A stretch of 64,000 nucleotides of DNA, taken from NCBI GenBank assembly GCA_002842735.1, contig PHEB01000008.1, positions 40,625 to 104,624 on the forward strand. Direction: 5' to 3'. Position 1 is the first letter of the stretch; each line of letters opens with the position of its first letter. This stretch comes from Alphaproteobacteria bacterium HGW-Alphaproteobacteria-7. Its GTDB lineage: Bacteria; Pseudomonadota; Alphaproteobacteria; Sphingomonadales; Sphingomonadaceae. Below, one piece after another: positions 1 through 6,861 of the stretch. The position numbers and the translations under genes were made by a program. The notes under the pieces are model-generated. The model was not told the origin of the DNA. It worked only from the letters and a program-made list of their open reading frames with translations, and did not search any database.

Positions 1-405
1 GCTGTCGGTGAACAATCCGTCCATCGCAGGGGTCAGCCAGCTTAGCGCCAGCCATTCGGCCAGGCTCGCCGCGCTGGCAGGCGCACCATTGACCCGCACC
101 AGCCGCCGTCCGGGCTGCCCCGCTTCGGTATAGGTGCCGAGCCGCGCAGAGATGGTGCCCGCTTCGGTCAGGCTCGCCCCGATGGCAAAGGGCAGGGGCG
201 GGTCGTCCGGCGCAGCCCTGCGCGCCACCTCGCCAAGGTTGGCGCGCCGCAGCCCGCGCCCCGGCCCCAGCAGCGAGAGTGCTTCGAGCAGGTTGGTCTT
301 GCCTGCCCCATTCTCGCCCACCAGCAGGTTGAAATGCGCCGTATCCGCCAGCGTGGTCGCGGCGTGATTGCGGACATTTTCAAGGCTGATTTTGCTGAGC
401 GCCAT
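1..405 (-). CDS. recF: RecF, DNA repair and replication ATPase (5' part only)
   Basis: RecF loads RecA at single-stranded gaps and helps restart stalled forks; it is an SMC-like ABC ATPase in the cytoplasm. The first 135 codons are present and the gene runs off the left edge, so the signature motif and Walker B are not visible. The protein opens with the typical RecF strand-helix start (SKISLENVRNH) and has a Walker A loop GENGAGKT at residues 30-37, followed by NLLEALSLL. This order is characteristic of RecF/SMC proteins and the spacing fits RecF. The start is the ATG at 403-405, read leftward. It is divergent from the microprotein operon, so the 240 bp upstream must hold promoters for both directions. 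Confidence 0.93.
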   Translation of the reverse strand, partial: MALSKISLENVRNHAATTLADTAHFNLLVGENGAGKTNLLEALSLLGPGRGLRRANLGEVARRAAPDDPPLPFAIGASLTEAGTISARLGTYTEAGQPGRRLVRVNGAPASAASLAEWLALSWLTPAMDGLFTDS

Positions 406-475
406 CGTGTCAGCGCGGGTAGCACAGGCGCGCGATTTGGCCAGTGCGGCACGCCTGAAATCCGCAATCCCAATC

Positions 476-493
476 CTTGGTGAAAATTCCCAA
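476..493. promoter_or_regulatory. Candidate activator site (inverted repeat) upstream of the sigma54-like promoter
   Basis: CTTGG, nine bases, CCAAG forms an 18-bp inverted repeat. It lies roughly 100-118 bp before the start of transcription predicted from the sigma54-type element at 568-583. Enhancer-binding proteins for sigma54 usually bind inverted repeats at about this distance. The match is a pattern only; no protein is assigned. Confidence 0.3.
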
Positions 494-567
494 GCTTTCG
501 TTTGCCTGAACGGGCTGTCGCGGCGGCGAAAGCAAGGAAATGGCGCAAATCAGCCATTTTTCGAGTT

Positions 568-583
568 TGGCACGGCCCGTGCA
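568..583 (+). promoter_or_regulatory. Sigma54-type -24/-12 promoter
   Basis: The sequence TGGCACG-GCCC-GTGCA matches the RpoN consensus TGGCACG-N4-TTGCW at all but one position. The invariant GG (569-570) and GC (581-582) are separated by exactly ten bases. It lies about 63 bp before the first microprotein start, on the correct strand. Enterobacterial psp operons are also sigma54-dependent, which fits the PspC gene downstream. That regulation is inferred from the match, not shown. Confidence 0.55.
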
Positions 584-645
584 AAGTGTTCTGCGTCCCC
601 GGGATGGTCCCGCCGGACAGTAAAATACACCAAGGAGTTACCACC

Positions 646-759
646 ATGTTTGCCCAGGAAGTTTCAAACCGTCTGTTCGCTGCCGCTTTCTCGGTCGTCA
701 TTTCGGCCGCGTTTTTTGCCTATGCGATCGTACCTGCCAGCCCCGGCCTTGTTGCCTGA
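646..759 (+). CDS. 37-residue membrane microprotein, copy 1
   Basis: Unknown function. The product is one predicted transmembrane helix (about residues 9-29) followed by a short tail ending in the motif FAYAIVPASPG and then LVA. The start ATG has a clear Shine-Dalgarno (AAGGAG, seven bases upstream). A second gene of the same length and pattern follows 39 bp downstream, and the two share FAYAI-x-PASPG, so they are tandem paralogues. The set (microprotein 1, microprotein 2, PspC) runs in one direction behind a sigma54-type promoter and is probably one operon. The gene is too short for ordinary gene callers, but the paralogy and ribosome-binding sites support it. Confidence 0.75.
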   Translation: MFAQEVSNRLFAAAFSVVISAAFFAYAIVPASPGLVA

Positions 760-798
760 GCCTGACCTCACCCAACTTTCTTAAAAGGATCATTTCCC

Positions 799-912
799 AT
801 GTTCGGCCCCGAAACCAGTGCCCGCTTCGTCTCTGCCGCCTTTGCTGTCGTGTTGACGGTTGCTAGCTTCGCCTATGCGATCATCCCCGCCAGCCCCGGC
901 ATGATGGCGTAA
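799..912 (+). CDS. 37-residue membrane microprotein, copy 2
   Basis: This is the paralogue of the preceding gene and has exactly the same length. It has an N-terminal MFGPE segment, a hydrophobic helix at about residues 12-29 (AAFAVVLTVASFAYAI) and the conserved ending PASPGMMA. AAAGGAT upstream is an acceptable ribosome-binding site. The two copies differ most in the first ten residues and in the middle of the helix, and are most alike at the helix end and PASPG tail. That suggests selection on the tail rather than a very recent DNA duplication. Function unknown; a single-pass inner-membrane peptide acting with the adjacent PspC is an inference from context. Confidence 0.75.
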   Translation: MFGPETSARFVSAAFAVVLTVASFAYAIIPASPGMMA

Positions 913-956
913 CCCGCCGCGCCTGCTTCACTATTCGGATATGAGGGATTTTTGAC

Positions 957-1172
957 ATGAGCAACATCACCAACCCCCCCGGTGGCAAGCCGCCGCGCGC
1001 CAGCTTCCATCTCGACAAGACCAACGCCAAGGTATTCGGCGTGTGCGCCGGGATTGCCGACTATTTCGGCATTGATGCGATGCTGGTGCGGATCGGGTTC
1101 GTCGCCGCCACCCTGTTCGGCTTTGGCGCCCCGGTGCTGATCTACCTCGCCGTCGCGCTAATCGCGGATTGA
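957..1172 (+). CDS. PspC-domain envelope stress protein
   Basis: This 71-residue protein is almost entirely one PspC domain: FHLDKTNAKVFGVCAGIADYFGIDAMLVRIGF, then a hydrophobic helix to the C-terminus (LIYLAVALIAD). In enterobacteria PspC is an inner-membrane sensor that relieves PspA inhibition of PspF when the membrane is damaged. This version lacks the longer C-terminal region of enterobacterial PspC. The start ATG has GAGGGAT upstream. It is the third gene behind the sigma54-type promoter, after the two microproteins. No pspA, pspB or pspF lies in the window, so any membership of a full Psp system is inference. Confidence 0.88.
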   Translation: MSNITNPPGGKPPRASFHLDKTNAKVFGVCAGIADYFGIDAMLVRIGFVAATLFGFGAPVLIYLAVALIAD

Positions 1173-1179
1173 TTTTTCT

Positions 1180-1212
1180 GGCAGGCGGGCACCTCCAACG
1201 GTGCCCGCTGCC
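1180..1212. terminator. Strong hairpin between convergent genes, possible terminator
   Basis: GGCAGGCGGGCACC and GGTGCCCGCTGCC pair around a six-base loop, with one bulged base. The hairpin sits between the end of pspC and the end of the convergent SDR gene. No U-tract follows it on either strand, so intrinsic termination is uncertain. It may instead block or stabilise 3' ends. Confidence 0.4.
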
Positions 1213-1218
1213 CGGGTT

Positions 1219-2001
1219 TCACATCGCCGAGATGCCACCATCCAGTTTCAGTTCAGCCCCGGTCATGAAGCGGCTTTCGTCGCTCGCCAGATAGAGCACC
1301 GCATTGGCGATATCGTTGGGTTCGCCCACGAATTTGAGCGGGATCTGCCGCGCCAGTTTTTCCAGCAACACCCCCTTGTCGAGCGACGCCGCCTTGGCGG
1401 TCCCGTCAAGGATCGGCGTGTCGACAAAGGTCGGATGCACCGAATTGCAGCGGATGTTCATGTTTTTCTTCGCACAATGCAGCGCAATCGACTTTGACAG
1501 CATCCACACCGCCGCTTTTGAGGCATTGTAGGCGGGCATGGTATCGCTCGCGATCAGGCCCGCGATGCTCGAAATGTTGATGATCGACCCGGGCGCGTGT
1601 TCGCGCATCAACGGCAGGGCTTTCTGACAGCCGTGGAAAATCGAATTGACGTTGATGTCGAAACACCGCTGCCAATCGGCAAAATCGCAGGTTTCGATAT
1701 TGCCCGCCACCCCGATCCCGGCATTATTGACCAGCACGTTAAGCCCGCCGAGGTGTTCGCGCGCGGCATCGACTGCGGCTTCCCACTGCACCGGATCGGT
1801 CACGTCATGCGCGATGGCAAAGGCGGTGCCTGCGCCCATTTCGGCATTGATCAGCGCCGCTGTTTCCTGCGCCCCCGCAGCGTTGATATCGGTCGCCAGC
1901 ACCCGCGCGCCTTCCTGCGCCAGTCGGATGCAATGCGCGCGGCCCAGCCCCTGCGCCCCGCCGGTTACCAATGCGAGCTTGCCCGCTACACGTCCTGCCA
2001 T
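1219..2001 (-). CDS. Short-chain dehydrogenase/reductase (hydroxysteroid-type)
   Basis: This is a classical SDR of 260 residues that would use NAD(P)H to oxidise or reduce a hydroxyl/ketone group in the cytoplasm. The cofactor loop TGGAQGLG is at residues 13-20, NNAG at 92-95, catalytic Ser at 144/145 (ISSIAG), and Tyr158 and Lys162 in YNASK. Complete length and the C-terminal GGxSA end are typical of the 3-alpha/20-beta-hydroxysteroid dehydrogenase-like group. The substrate cannot be read from sequence. The Nudix gene ends three bases upstream, so the two are probably cotranscribed. Confidence 0.88.
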   Translation of the reverse strand: MAGRVAGKLALVTGGAQGLGRAHCIRLAQEGARVLATDINAAGAQETAALINAEMGAGTAFAIAHDVTDPVQWEAAVDAAREHLGGLNVLVNNAGIGVAGNIETCDFADWQRCFDINVNSIFHGCQKALPLMREHAPGSIINISSIAGLIASDTMPAYNASKAAVWMLSKSIALHCAKKNMNIRCNSVHPTFVDTPILDGTAKAASLDKGVLLEKLARQIPLKFVGEPNDIANAVLYLASDESRFMTGAELKLDGGISAM

Positions 2002-2004
2002 GAT

Positions 2005-2565
2005 TCAATCCTCTCCCAAATATTCCGGTGTTTGTAACATTGCGATGCGCACGTCCACCGCGTGGCCCGCGCGCCGCCACTCAGCGACGAAGCGCGAAAG
2101 ATCGCGCAAGGCGACCCGGTGGACGGTGATGTTTTCGCCTTCAGTCCCCCCGCCTTCACCGACGCGGGTAAGGTCGCGCGCGCGCAGCAGGGTGAAAGCT
2201 TCGGACACCATGCCGGGTGAGGAATAGAACTCGCCCAGCACCTCCAACCGCGCAGCGCGGTAGCCGGTTTCCTCCTCCAGCTCGCGCGCGGCGGCGGTCA
2301 GTGCATCTTCGCCTTCGCCGCCGGCATCATCGTCGACCAGACCGGCCGGCAACTCGAGACAGAAGCGGCCCAGCGGCACGCGGTATTGGCTGACGAGGAT
2401 GACGTGGCGGGTGCCGTCGGCGTCATCATCCAGCGCGATGATCACCGCCGCACGAATGCCGCGTGCGCGCCCGACATATTCCCACCGCCCGCGTTTCTTG
2501 GCGGTGATAAAGCGGCCTTCCCACATTACCTGTTCGGGAAGATCAGCGTCGCGGTCTTTTTGCAA
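2005..2565 (-). CDS. Nudix hydrolase (ADP-ribose pyrophosphatase-like)
   Basis: The protein of up to 186 residues contains the core of a Nudix box, with RELEEETGY and the glutamate eight residues before it. It also has the PAGLVD stretch seen in ADP-ribose/NADH-type Nudix enzymes before the box. It would hydrolyse nucleoside diphosphates linked to another group. The glycine that usually opens the box is displaced by an Asp/Gly-rich insertion (DDDAGGEGE). The annotated start is a TTG at 2563-2565 with GGGGA upstream; an ATG at 2524-2526 (MWEGRF) is an alternative. It is probably cotranscribed with the SDR gene downstream. Confidence 0.82.
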   Translation of the reverse strand: MQKDRDADLPEQVMWEGRFITAKKRGRWEYVGRARGIRAAVIIALDDDADGTRHVILVSQYRVPLGRFCLELPAGLVDDDAGGEGEDALTAAARELEEETGYRAARLEVLGEFYSSPGMVSEAFTLLRARDLTRVGEGGGTEGENITVHRVALRDLSRFVAEWRRAGHAVDVRIAMLQTPEYLGED

Positions 2566-2576
2566 GATGAGAGTCC

Positions 2577-2648
2577 CCGTTCATCCTAAGCTTGTCGAAG
2601 CATGGTCGGCACAGCGAGCGCCCTTCGACAGGCTCAAGTCGAACGGGT
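2577..2648. repeat. Paired-palindrome intergenic repeat (CTTGTCGAAG type)
   Basis: CGTTCATCCTAAGCTTGTCGAAG and its near complement CTTCGACAGGCTCAAGTCGAACGG lie about 20 bp apart and form a long hairpin. Sequences of this kind are known to me as widespread extragenic palindromes in sphingomonads and other GC-rich bacteria. It fills the gap between the TPM operon end and the Nudix start. Confidence 0.65.
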
Positions 2649-2673
2649 CAAGCGCGAATTGAGGGGAGGGAAC

Positions 2674-3348
2674 CTAAACCTCGATCAGGCGGTCAGGCAG
2701 TTCGTTCACATCATCCGCGCCGCGCGGGAAATGCTGTGCCAGCACAAAGCCGACATCGCCGATGCCCACCGCCAGCCCTTCGGCAATCCGGCCTTTGCGG
2801 ATTTCGATCAGCATATCGCCCATCGCCTCGCCCCACACCTCGGCGGAGACAACCGCAGCGATGCTTTCATCGGCGACGATTTCCGCGCGGTGTTCGCGCA
2901 TCGACAGATAGATCATCACCCCGGTGCGCCCTGTGGTGCGGCGATCCGCGCCCACCTTGAACTGGCGCACTGCCTGCGCGTGGACGCGGATGGTCTTGGT
3001 GGGGCCGGGGATGAGCGCGAATTTGAGCGGCTCCCACTGCTGCACCAGCATCACCGCTAGGAAAGTGAGCAGCCCCAACCCGATCACCATGCTGGCCAGC
3101 TCGCCCGTGCTCCATTGATGGCCCCAGCCGCCGATCAGGCGATCCCACAGGTCAAGGAACGGTAGCGGAAAGGCTGCGAACAGGCTCATCACGGTGAACG
3201 CCGCGCCCACCGCCCACAGCAAGGCGACATCGGTATAGCCATCGGATCGGTCAGCCAGCACGGTGACGATTTCGCCCGAGGTCTGCGCCTCGGCTGCGGT
3301 CACGGCGTCAGCCACCAGCTTGCGCCCGGCATCATCAAGATAGGCCAT
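2674..3348 (-). CDS. TPM-domain membrane protein (third gene of LemA/TPM operon)
   Basis: The 224-residue protein lacks a signal peptide and starts with a short TPM-type segment (DDAGRKLVADAVTAAEAQTSGEIVTVLADRSDGY). Hydrophobic helices at about residues 40-65 and 85-105 interrupt it, and the C-terminal half reads like the rest of a TPM domain (TGRTGVMIYLSMREHRAEIVADE). The TPM fold is named after TLP18.3, Psb32 and MOLO-1, and such proteins usually sit near LemA. The biochemical role is not established; a part in envelope or membrane-protein maintenance is often suggested. It lies three bases after the YgcG-like gene and is clearly in the same operon. Confidence 0.82.
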   Translation of the reverse strand: MAYLDDAGRKLVADAVTAAEAQTSGEIVTVLADRSDGYTDVALLWAVGAAFTVMSLFAAFPLPFLDLWDRLIGGWGHQWSTGELASMVIGLGLLTFLAVMLVQQWEPLKFALIPGPTKTIRVHAQAVRQFKVGADRRTTGRTGVMIYLSMREHRAEIVADESIAAVVSAEVWGEAMGDMLIEIRKGRIAEGLAVGIGDVGFVLAQHFPRGADDVNELPDRLIEV

Positions 3349-3351
3349 TTT

Positions 3352-4233
3352 TTACCACCCCCCCGATGCGCCGCCGCCGCCGAACGACCCGCCGCCGCCG
3401 GAAAAGCCCCCACCGCCGCCAAATCCACCGCCAAAGCCGCCGCCGCCCCAGCCATCATCATCGCCGTCCGACAGCGCGCCGCGCAAAATCGCGCTGCCCA
3501 CTTCCCACAGGATAATGTCGCGGGCGGTGTCGCCCATGTCGCGGCCCAGCGAACCTTCGCGCGCGCCCCACGGGCCAGCGCCCTTGGAACGATATTTGCG
3601 CCGCCGCCTGCGCCCGGACATGATCGGCAGGATGAAAAAGAAGACCATGAACGCCAGCCAGATCAGCACGCCCACGGGAAATCCGCCGTCGCCTGCGCGC
3701 TTTTTGCCCGCGTCGGCGGCGATTTGCGCGGCTTCTTCGGGGGGCAATTGCAACTGGGTGATGATCGCGTCGGTGCCTGCCTCGATCCCGCCGGGGAAGT
3801 CCCCGTCGCGGAAAGCGGGAAGGATTTGGTTCTGGATGATCAATGCCGACAGCGCATCGGTCAGATAGCCTTCGAGGCCATAGCCAACCTCGATCCGCAC
3901 CTTGCGATCATTGGGCGCGACCAGCAGCAGCGCGCCGTCATTGCGGCTTTCATCGCCAAGGCCCCAAGCCCGGCCGAGCTGATAGCCGTAATCGGATATG
4001 TCATAGCCGTTGAGGTCGGGAATCGTGGCGATCACCAACTGGCGCTGCGATTGGGTTTCGAGCGCTTCCAGCTTGGCGGTGAGCGCCGCTTCGGCTTCGG
4101 GCGTCAGAATGTCGGCATTATCGACCACCCGCCCGGTGAGTTCGGGAAATTGCGGCTGCGCGGCAAGGGGCGCGGCAAGCCACACCCCCGCCAGCGCGAG
4201 CACCGCAGCGAAGAGGAGGGTGAGGCGCTTCAT
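3352..4233 (-). CDS. YgcG-type TPM-domain protein with glycine-rich tail
   Basis: The 293-residue protein has a signal peptide (about residues 1-25, ending LAAQ), then a full TPM domain. This includes VVDNADILTPEAEAALTAKL, a RQLVIATIPDLNGYDI segment and RNDGALLLVAPNDRKVRIEVGYGLEG. A transmembrane helix follows at about 189-206 (VLIWLAFMVFFFILPIM), then an Arg/Lys patch. The last 40 residues are almost all Gly, Phe and Ser. This is the standard YgcG architecture: a periplasmic TPM domain anchored by one helix with a low-complexity tail. It overlaps the upstream gene by four bases (ATGA). Confidence 0.9.
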   Translation of the reverse strand: MKRLTLLFAAVLALAGVWLAAPLAAQPQFPELTGRVVDNADILTPEAEAALTAKLEALETQSQRQLVIATIPDLNGYDISDYGYQLGRAWGLGDESRNDGALLLVAPNDRKVRIEVGYGLEGYLTDALSALIIQNQILPAFRDGDFPGGIEAGTDAIITQLQLPPEEAAQIAADAGKKRAGDGGFPVGVLIWLAFMVFFFILPIMSGRRRRRKYRSKGAGPWGAREGSLGRDMGDTARDIILWEVGSAILRGALSDGDDDGWGGGGFGGGFGGGGGFSGGGGSFGGGGASGGW

Positions 4234-4829
4234 GTCGCAGGTGCGCCGTCACCATCGTCAGTTGGCGGCGCTCCCGGTTGATTGGCTTCATCGAGGTGGG
4301 ATTCCAACGCATTGACGCCTGCGCGCAAACCGGCTTGCCATTGATCCGCCTTGAAGTGCGGCACAACGGCTTCCTCGAAAAGAGTGGCAAATATTCGTCC
4401 AACTACCAACTTTTCCTCATCTTCCATGCTCTGAAAGGCATCGGCAGTGTCTTTGTCTTTGATGGCGAAGGAGGCGCTGAATACTCGATCTGCTGGGACG
4501 AGCACGAATACAACCCAATGCTTGCCGATCTTGCCAAGCTTCTCAAGCTTTTCTCCCACGGACGACGACAGTTTCCCCGAGTCGGCTCCCTGAAGCCCCG
4601 GAGATGTCACTAGGACGACGGCGACTCCGGCCCGCTCCTGAAGCTGCGCTAATCGCTCTTGCATTTCCTCTTTGAATTCTGCCGTCAATACGCCCGCATC
4701 GTCGGCAACGAGGTCGTCGAAGCTGAGTGTCAGCTTGTTCGAACCAGTTGGCATGGCAGCGGCGGGCGATGTAAACAGCACCCCCGCCAGCGCGAACACC
4801 AAGAGCAGGTAACGAAACACGCCGATCAA
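4230..4829 (-). CDS. Extra TPM-like secreted protein between lemA and ygcG-type gene
   Basis: The 199-residue protein has a signal peptide (LLLVFALAGVLFTSPAAAMP) and a divergent TPM-like body: DDLVADDAGVLTAEFKEEM, then AGVAVVLVTSPGLQG, then HWVVFVLVPADRVFSASFAIKD. An acidic low-complexity C-terminus follows, with no membrane anchor. It starts with TTG (4827-4829), overlapping the lemA stop, and ends overlapping the next gene. By eye its GC is lower than that of its neighbours. The usual arrangement is LemA, YgcG, then a TPM protein, so this extra member is uncommon. I read it as a diverged paralogue or a later insertion that became translationally coupled. Confidence 0.7.
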   Translation of the reverse strand: MIGVFRYLLLVFALAGVLFTSPAAAMPTGSNKLTLSFDDLVADDAGVLTAEFKEEMQERLAQLQERAGVAVVLVTSPGLQGADSGKLSSSVGEKLEKLGKIGKHWVVFVLVPADRVFSASFAIKDKDTADAFQSMEDEEKLVVGRIFATLFEEAVVPHFKADQWQAGLRAGVNALESHLDEANQPGAPPTDDGDGAPAT

Positions 4830-5428
4830 TTCGACGTCATATCAAGCGTTGGTGCGGCTTCGGCGCCTTCGGTCACCGCCTTGTAAGGCACCATCGGTTC
4901 CGCGCCGTGGATGATGTTTGCGCCGATGGTGTCAGGGAAGGTGCGGATCGTGGTGTTATATTTGCGCACCGCTTCGTTGTAGTCGCGCAGCGCCACCGCG
5001 ATGCGGTTTTCGGTGCCTTCAAACTGGCTCTGGAACGCGAGGTAGTTCTGGTTCGACTGGATCTGCGGATAGGCTTCGAAACTGGCCAGCAGACGCCCGA
5101 TCCCGGCGCTCATCTGCGACTGCGCGGCAGCGAATTGCTCCATCTTGGCCGGGTCATTCAGATCATCTCCGGTGATGTTGACGCTGGTCGCCTTGGCGCG
5201 CGCCTCGGTCACTTCGCGCAGGATGGTTTGTTCGTTTTCAGACGCGCCCTTCACAATCTCGGCAAGGTTGGGGATGAGATTGGCGCGGCGCTGGAACTGG
5301 GCTTCGACATCGGCCCATTTGGCCTTGGCTTCCTCCTCGGCAGCGGGGACAGAATTGATCCCGCAGGCGGCAAGGCTAAGCGCAGCGGCAGCGGCCAATG
5401 CGCCGCGCAGCATGGTGGTGAATTTCAT
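4826..5428 (-). CDS. lemA: LemA family lipoprotein
   Basis: LemA proteins are inner-membrane-anchored helical-bundle proteins of unsettled function. The 200-residue product has a lipoprotein signal with LAAC at the cleavage site. It also has the family hallmarks QFQRRANLIPNLAEIVKG, ENEQTILREVTEARAKA and the C-terminal NYNEAVRKYNTTIRTFP pattern (here DYNEAVRKYN). The ATG at 5426-5428 is chosen because AGGAGGG precedes it at good spacing and the signal peptide begins there; an upstream in-frame ATG would add 27 residues with no family similarity. It is the first gene of a four-gene operon with three TPM proteins. Confidence 0.93.
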   Translation of the reverse strand: MKFTTMLRGALAAAAALSLAACGINSVPAAEEEAKAKWADVEAQFQRRANLIPNLAEIVKGASENEQTILREVTEARAKATSVNITGDDLNDPAKMEQFAAAQSQMSAGIGRLLASFEAYPQIQSNQNYLAFQSQFEGTENRIAVALRDYNEAVRKYNTTIRTFPDTIGANIIHGAEPMVPYKAVTEGAEAAPTLDMTSN

Positions 5429-5605
5429 CGAAATGATCCCTCCTGATGGCGCTGACCCGCCAATAGCGGGCAGCGCGGCAACTCCTGTATTGTGGATATA
5501 GCACACCACTTTGCGGGTTCAAGCGGCGGGGTGCGGAAAGCTTGGCGCTTGGCAGCGCGCAAATGGAGTGCCAGAAGGACAGTATTGCGGATAAAGGGGA
5601 TCAAT

Positions 5606-6025
5606 ATGCTATCGGATTTCAAGGCTTTCATCGCCAAGGGCAATGTCATGGATCTGGCCGTGGGGGTGATTATCGGCGCGGCATTCGGCGCAATCGTCAA
5701 ATCGCTGACCGACGAAATCATCATGCCGGTGGTCGGCGCGATTTTCGGCAATATCGATTTTTCTGATCGCTACCTCGTGCTGTCCGGCGAAGTTGCGGAT
5801 GGCACCACGCTGGCCGCAGCGCGCGAAGCGGGCGCAAATGTGATCGGGCTGGGGGCGTTTGTGTCGGTGCTGATCAACTTTGTGATCCTCGCCTTCATCA
5901 TCTTTCTGATGGTGCGGTATGTCACCAAGGTGAGCACGCAGTTCAGCAAGCCCGAAGAGGCAGCACCCGCAGGCCCAAGCGAAGTGGAGCTGCTGACCGA
6001 GATCAGGGACGCGTTGAAGAAATAA
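5606..6025 (+). CDS. mscL: Large-conductance mechanosensitive channel MscL
   Basis: MscL is a homopentameric inner-membrane channel that opens under high membrane tension during osmotic downshock. The 139-residue protein starts [21 protein letters not shown], with TM1 at about residues 14-40 including the pore-lining [13 protein letters not shown] periplasmic loop follows, then TM2 at about 80-105 ([15 protein letters not shown]) and the cytoplasmic C-terminal helix [13 protein letters not shown]. The start at 5606 has AAAGGGGA upstream; a longer in-frame extension upstream is not family-like. It is transcribed alone, divergent from lemA. Confidence 0.97.
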   Translation: MLSDFKAFIAKGNVMDLAVGVIIGAAFGAIVKSLTDEIIMPVVGAIFGNIDFSDRYLVLSGEVADGTTLAAAREAGANVIGLGAFVSVLINFVILAFIIFLMVRYVTKVSTQFSKPEEAAPAGPSEVELLTEIRDALKK

Positions 6026-6031
6026 CCTTTG

Positions 6032-6113
6032 CTGCGTGAGCCCGCGCGCAGGCGGGGGCCTCCCAAGGCTTGGCGCTAATTTGCCGGGAGGTTCCCGCCT
6101 TCGCGGGAACGCA
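6032..6113. repeat. Paired-palindrome repeat, family C, copy 1
   Basis: GCGCGCAGGCGGGGGCCTCC and GGTTCCCGCCTTCGCGGGAAC are two adjacent hairpins about 30 bp apart. They match the pairs at 29680-29761 and 34891-34968. This copy lies just after mscL, upstream of the ssrA promoter. Confidence 0.75.
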
Positions 6114-6129
6114 CAATAGGGCTGCTCAC

Positions 6130-6157
6130 TTCACATTCAGGATTGGCGCGCTATATC
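6130..6157 (+). promoter_or_regulatory. Sigma70-type promoter for tmRNA
   Basis: TTCACA and TATATC are separated by 16 bases, directly before the acceptor piece of the permuted tmRNA gene. It is a pattern match in the right place and orientation. Confidence 0.45.
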
Positions 6158-6159
6158 GG

Positions 6160-6508
6160 CGGTGTCGGGCAACCGACTATGGCGATAAATTGCTGCGTGC
6201 AATAGATGCAACGGACCCGGGGGCAGTACCCGGCGGCTCCACCAGAAACGGCGACTTTTCGCCCGTTCTGATGGGGCCGAACCAGGATCGACGTGTGTTG
6301 AAAAGCGTAGTTTTTGCCCGGGCTGAGTAACCCGCATAAGGCTCAAAAACCATAAGTGCCAACGATAACGAAGCACTCGCAATCGCTGCGTAATTGATGG
6401 GCTAACGCCCTGATATTATTAGGCTAAAAAGCGCGGTTGGACCGACCGGGCAACAGAACGGATACCGGGGCTCCGGGGGTAGCTAGCAACAGAAACCCCC
6501 ACCAAACT
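6160..6508 (+). ncRNA. ssrA: Circularly permuted two-piece tmRNA
   Basis: tmRNA rescues ribosomes stalled on broken mRNAs and tags the nascent peptide for proteolysis. Here the acceptor piece comes first: hairpin GTCGGGCAACCGAC, then the T-arm and acceptor strand ending GGCTCCACCA at 6244. A short spacer follows, then the coding piece begins GGGGCCGAACCAGGATCGAC at 6273. The tag reading frame is at 6358-6393 (GCC AAC GAT AAC GAA ... TAA), encoding ANDNEALAIAA. Downstream stems such as GGGGG...CCCCC (6475-6500) fit the pseudoknots. The permuted order and the tag ending -AA are typical of alphaproteobacteria. Exact 5' and 3' ends and the excised spacer limits are estimates. Confidence 0.93.
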
Positions 6509-6519
6509 GATGGCGCAAG

Positions 6520-6771
6520 CTACTGACGATCCGAATTGGCGGCCCGCAGCTCGGCCACTTCCTTTTCCAGCTTGATCGCATCGAGGATCTTCGCCCCCGC
6601 CAGAAACACCGCGCCAGTGGTCGCCAGAAACAGCAGCTTGCCGCCAAAGCCGGGATATTCGGTCAGATAGGCGCTGCCCCGCGCCGTAGCGCCAAGTGCC
6701 AGCGCATAGATGATCGCGAACGCCTCAAAGCGGTTCTTGATCACAAACAGCCGACCGATCTTGCGTAGCAT
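6520..6771 (-). CDS. Small conserved-looking membrane protein, unknown function
   Basis: The 83-residue protein begins MLRKIGRLFVIKNRFEAFAIIYALALGATARG. It has a hydrophobic helix at about residues 17-35, a GK-containing linker and a second at about 52-70 (LLFLATTGAVFLAGAKI), then a charged helix (LDAIKLEKEVAELR) that could be a short coiled coil. The ATG at 6769-6771 is chosen because GGGAG lies six bases upstream; an in-frame ATG at 6796-6798 has no such site. The product is probably an inner-membrane protein. It ends about 12 bp from the convergent tmRNA. I do not recognise a characterised family. Confidence 0.7.
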   Translation of the reverse strand: MLRKIGRLFVIKNRFEAFAIIYALALGATARGSAYLTEYPGFGGKLLFLATTGAVFLAGAKILDAIKLEKEVAELRAANSDRQ

Positions 6772-6861
6772 GGCGACTCCCGAACCTGCGCGACCCATTG
6801 CGTTGAGTCGCTTTAACAGTTTGGTAACTCTACGCCCAAGCGCAGTCTTCGCGCAAACGCG

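Noticed and set aside
6180..6250. Ordinary tRNA gene ending CCACCA
   Set aside because: It is the acceptor piece of the permuted tmRNA; there is no anticodon arm.
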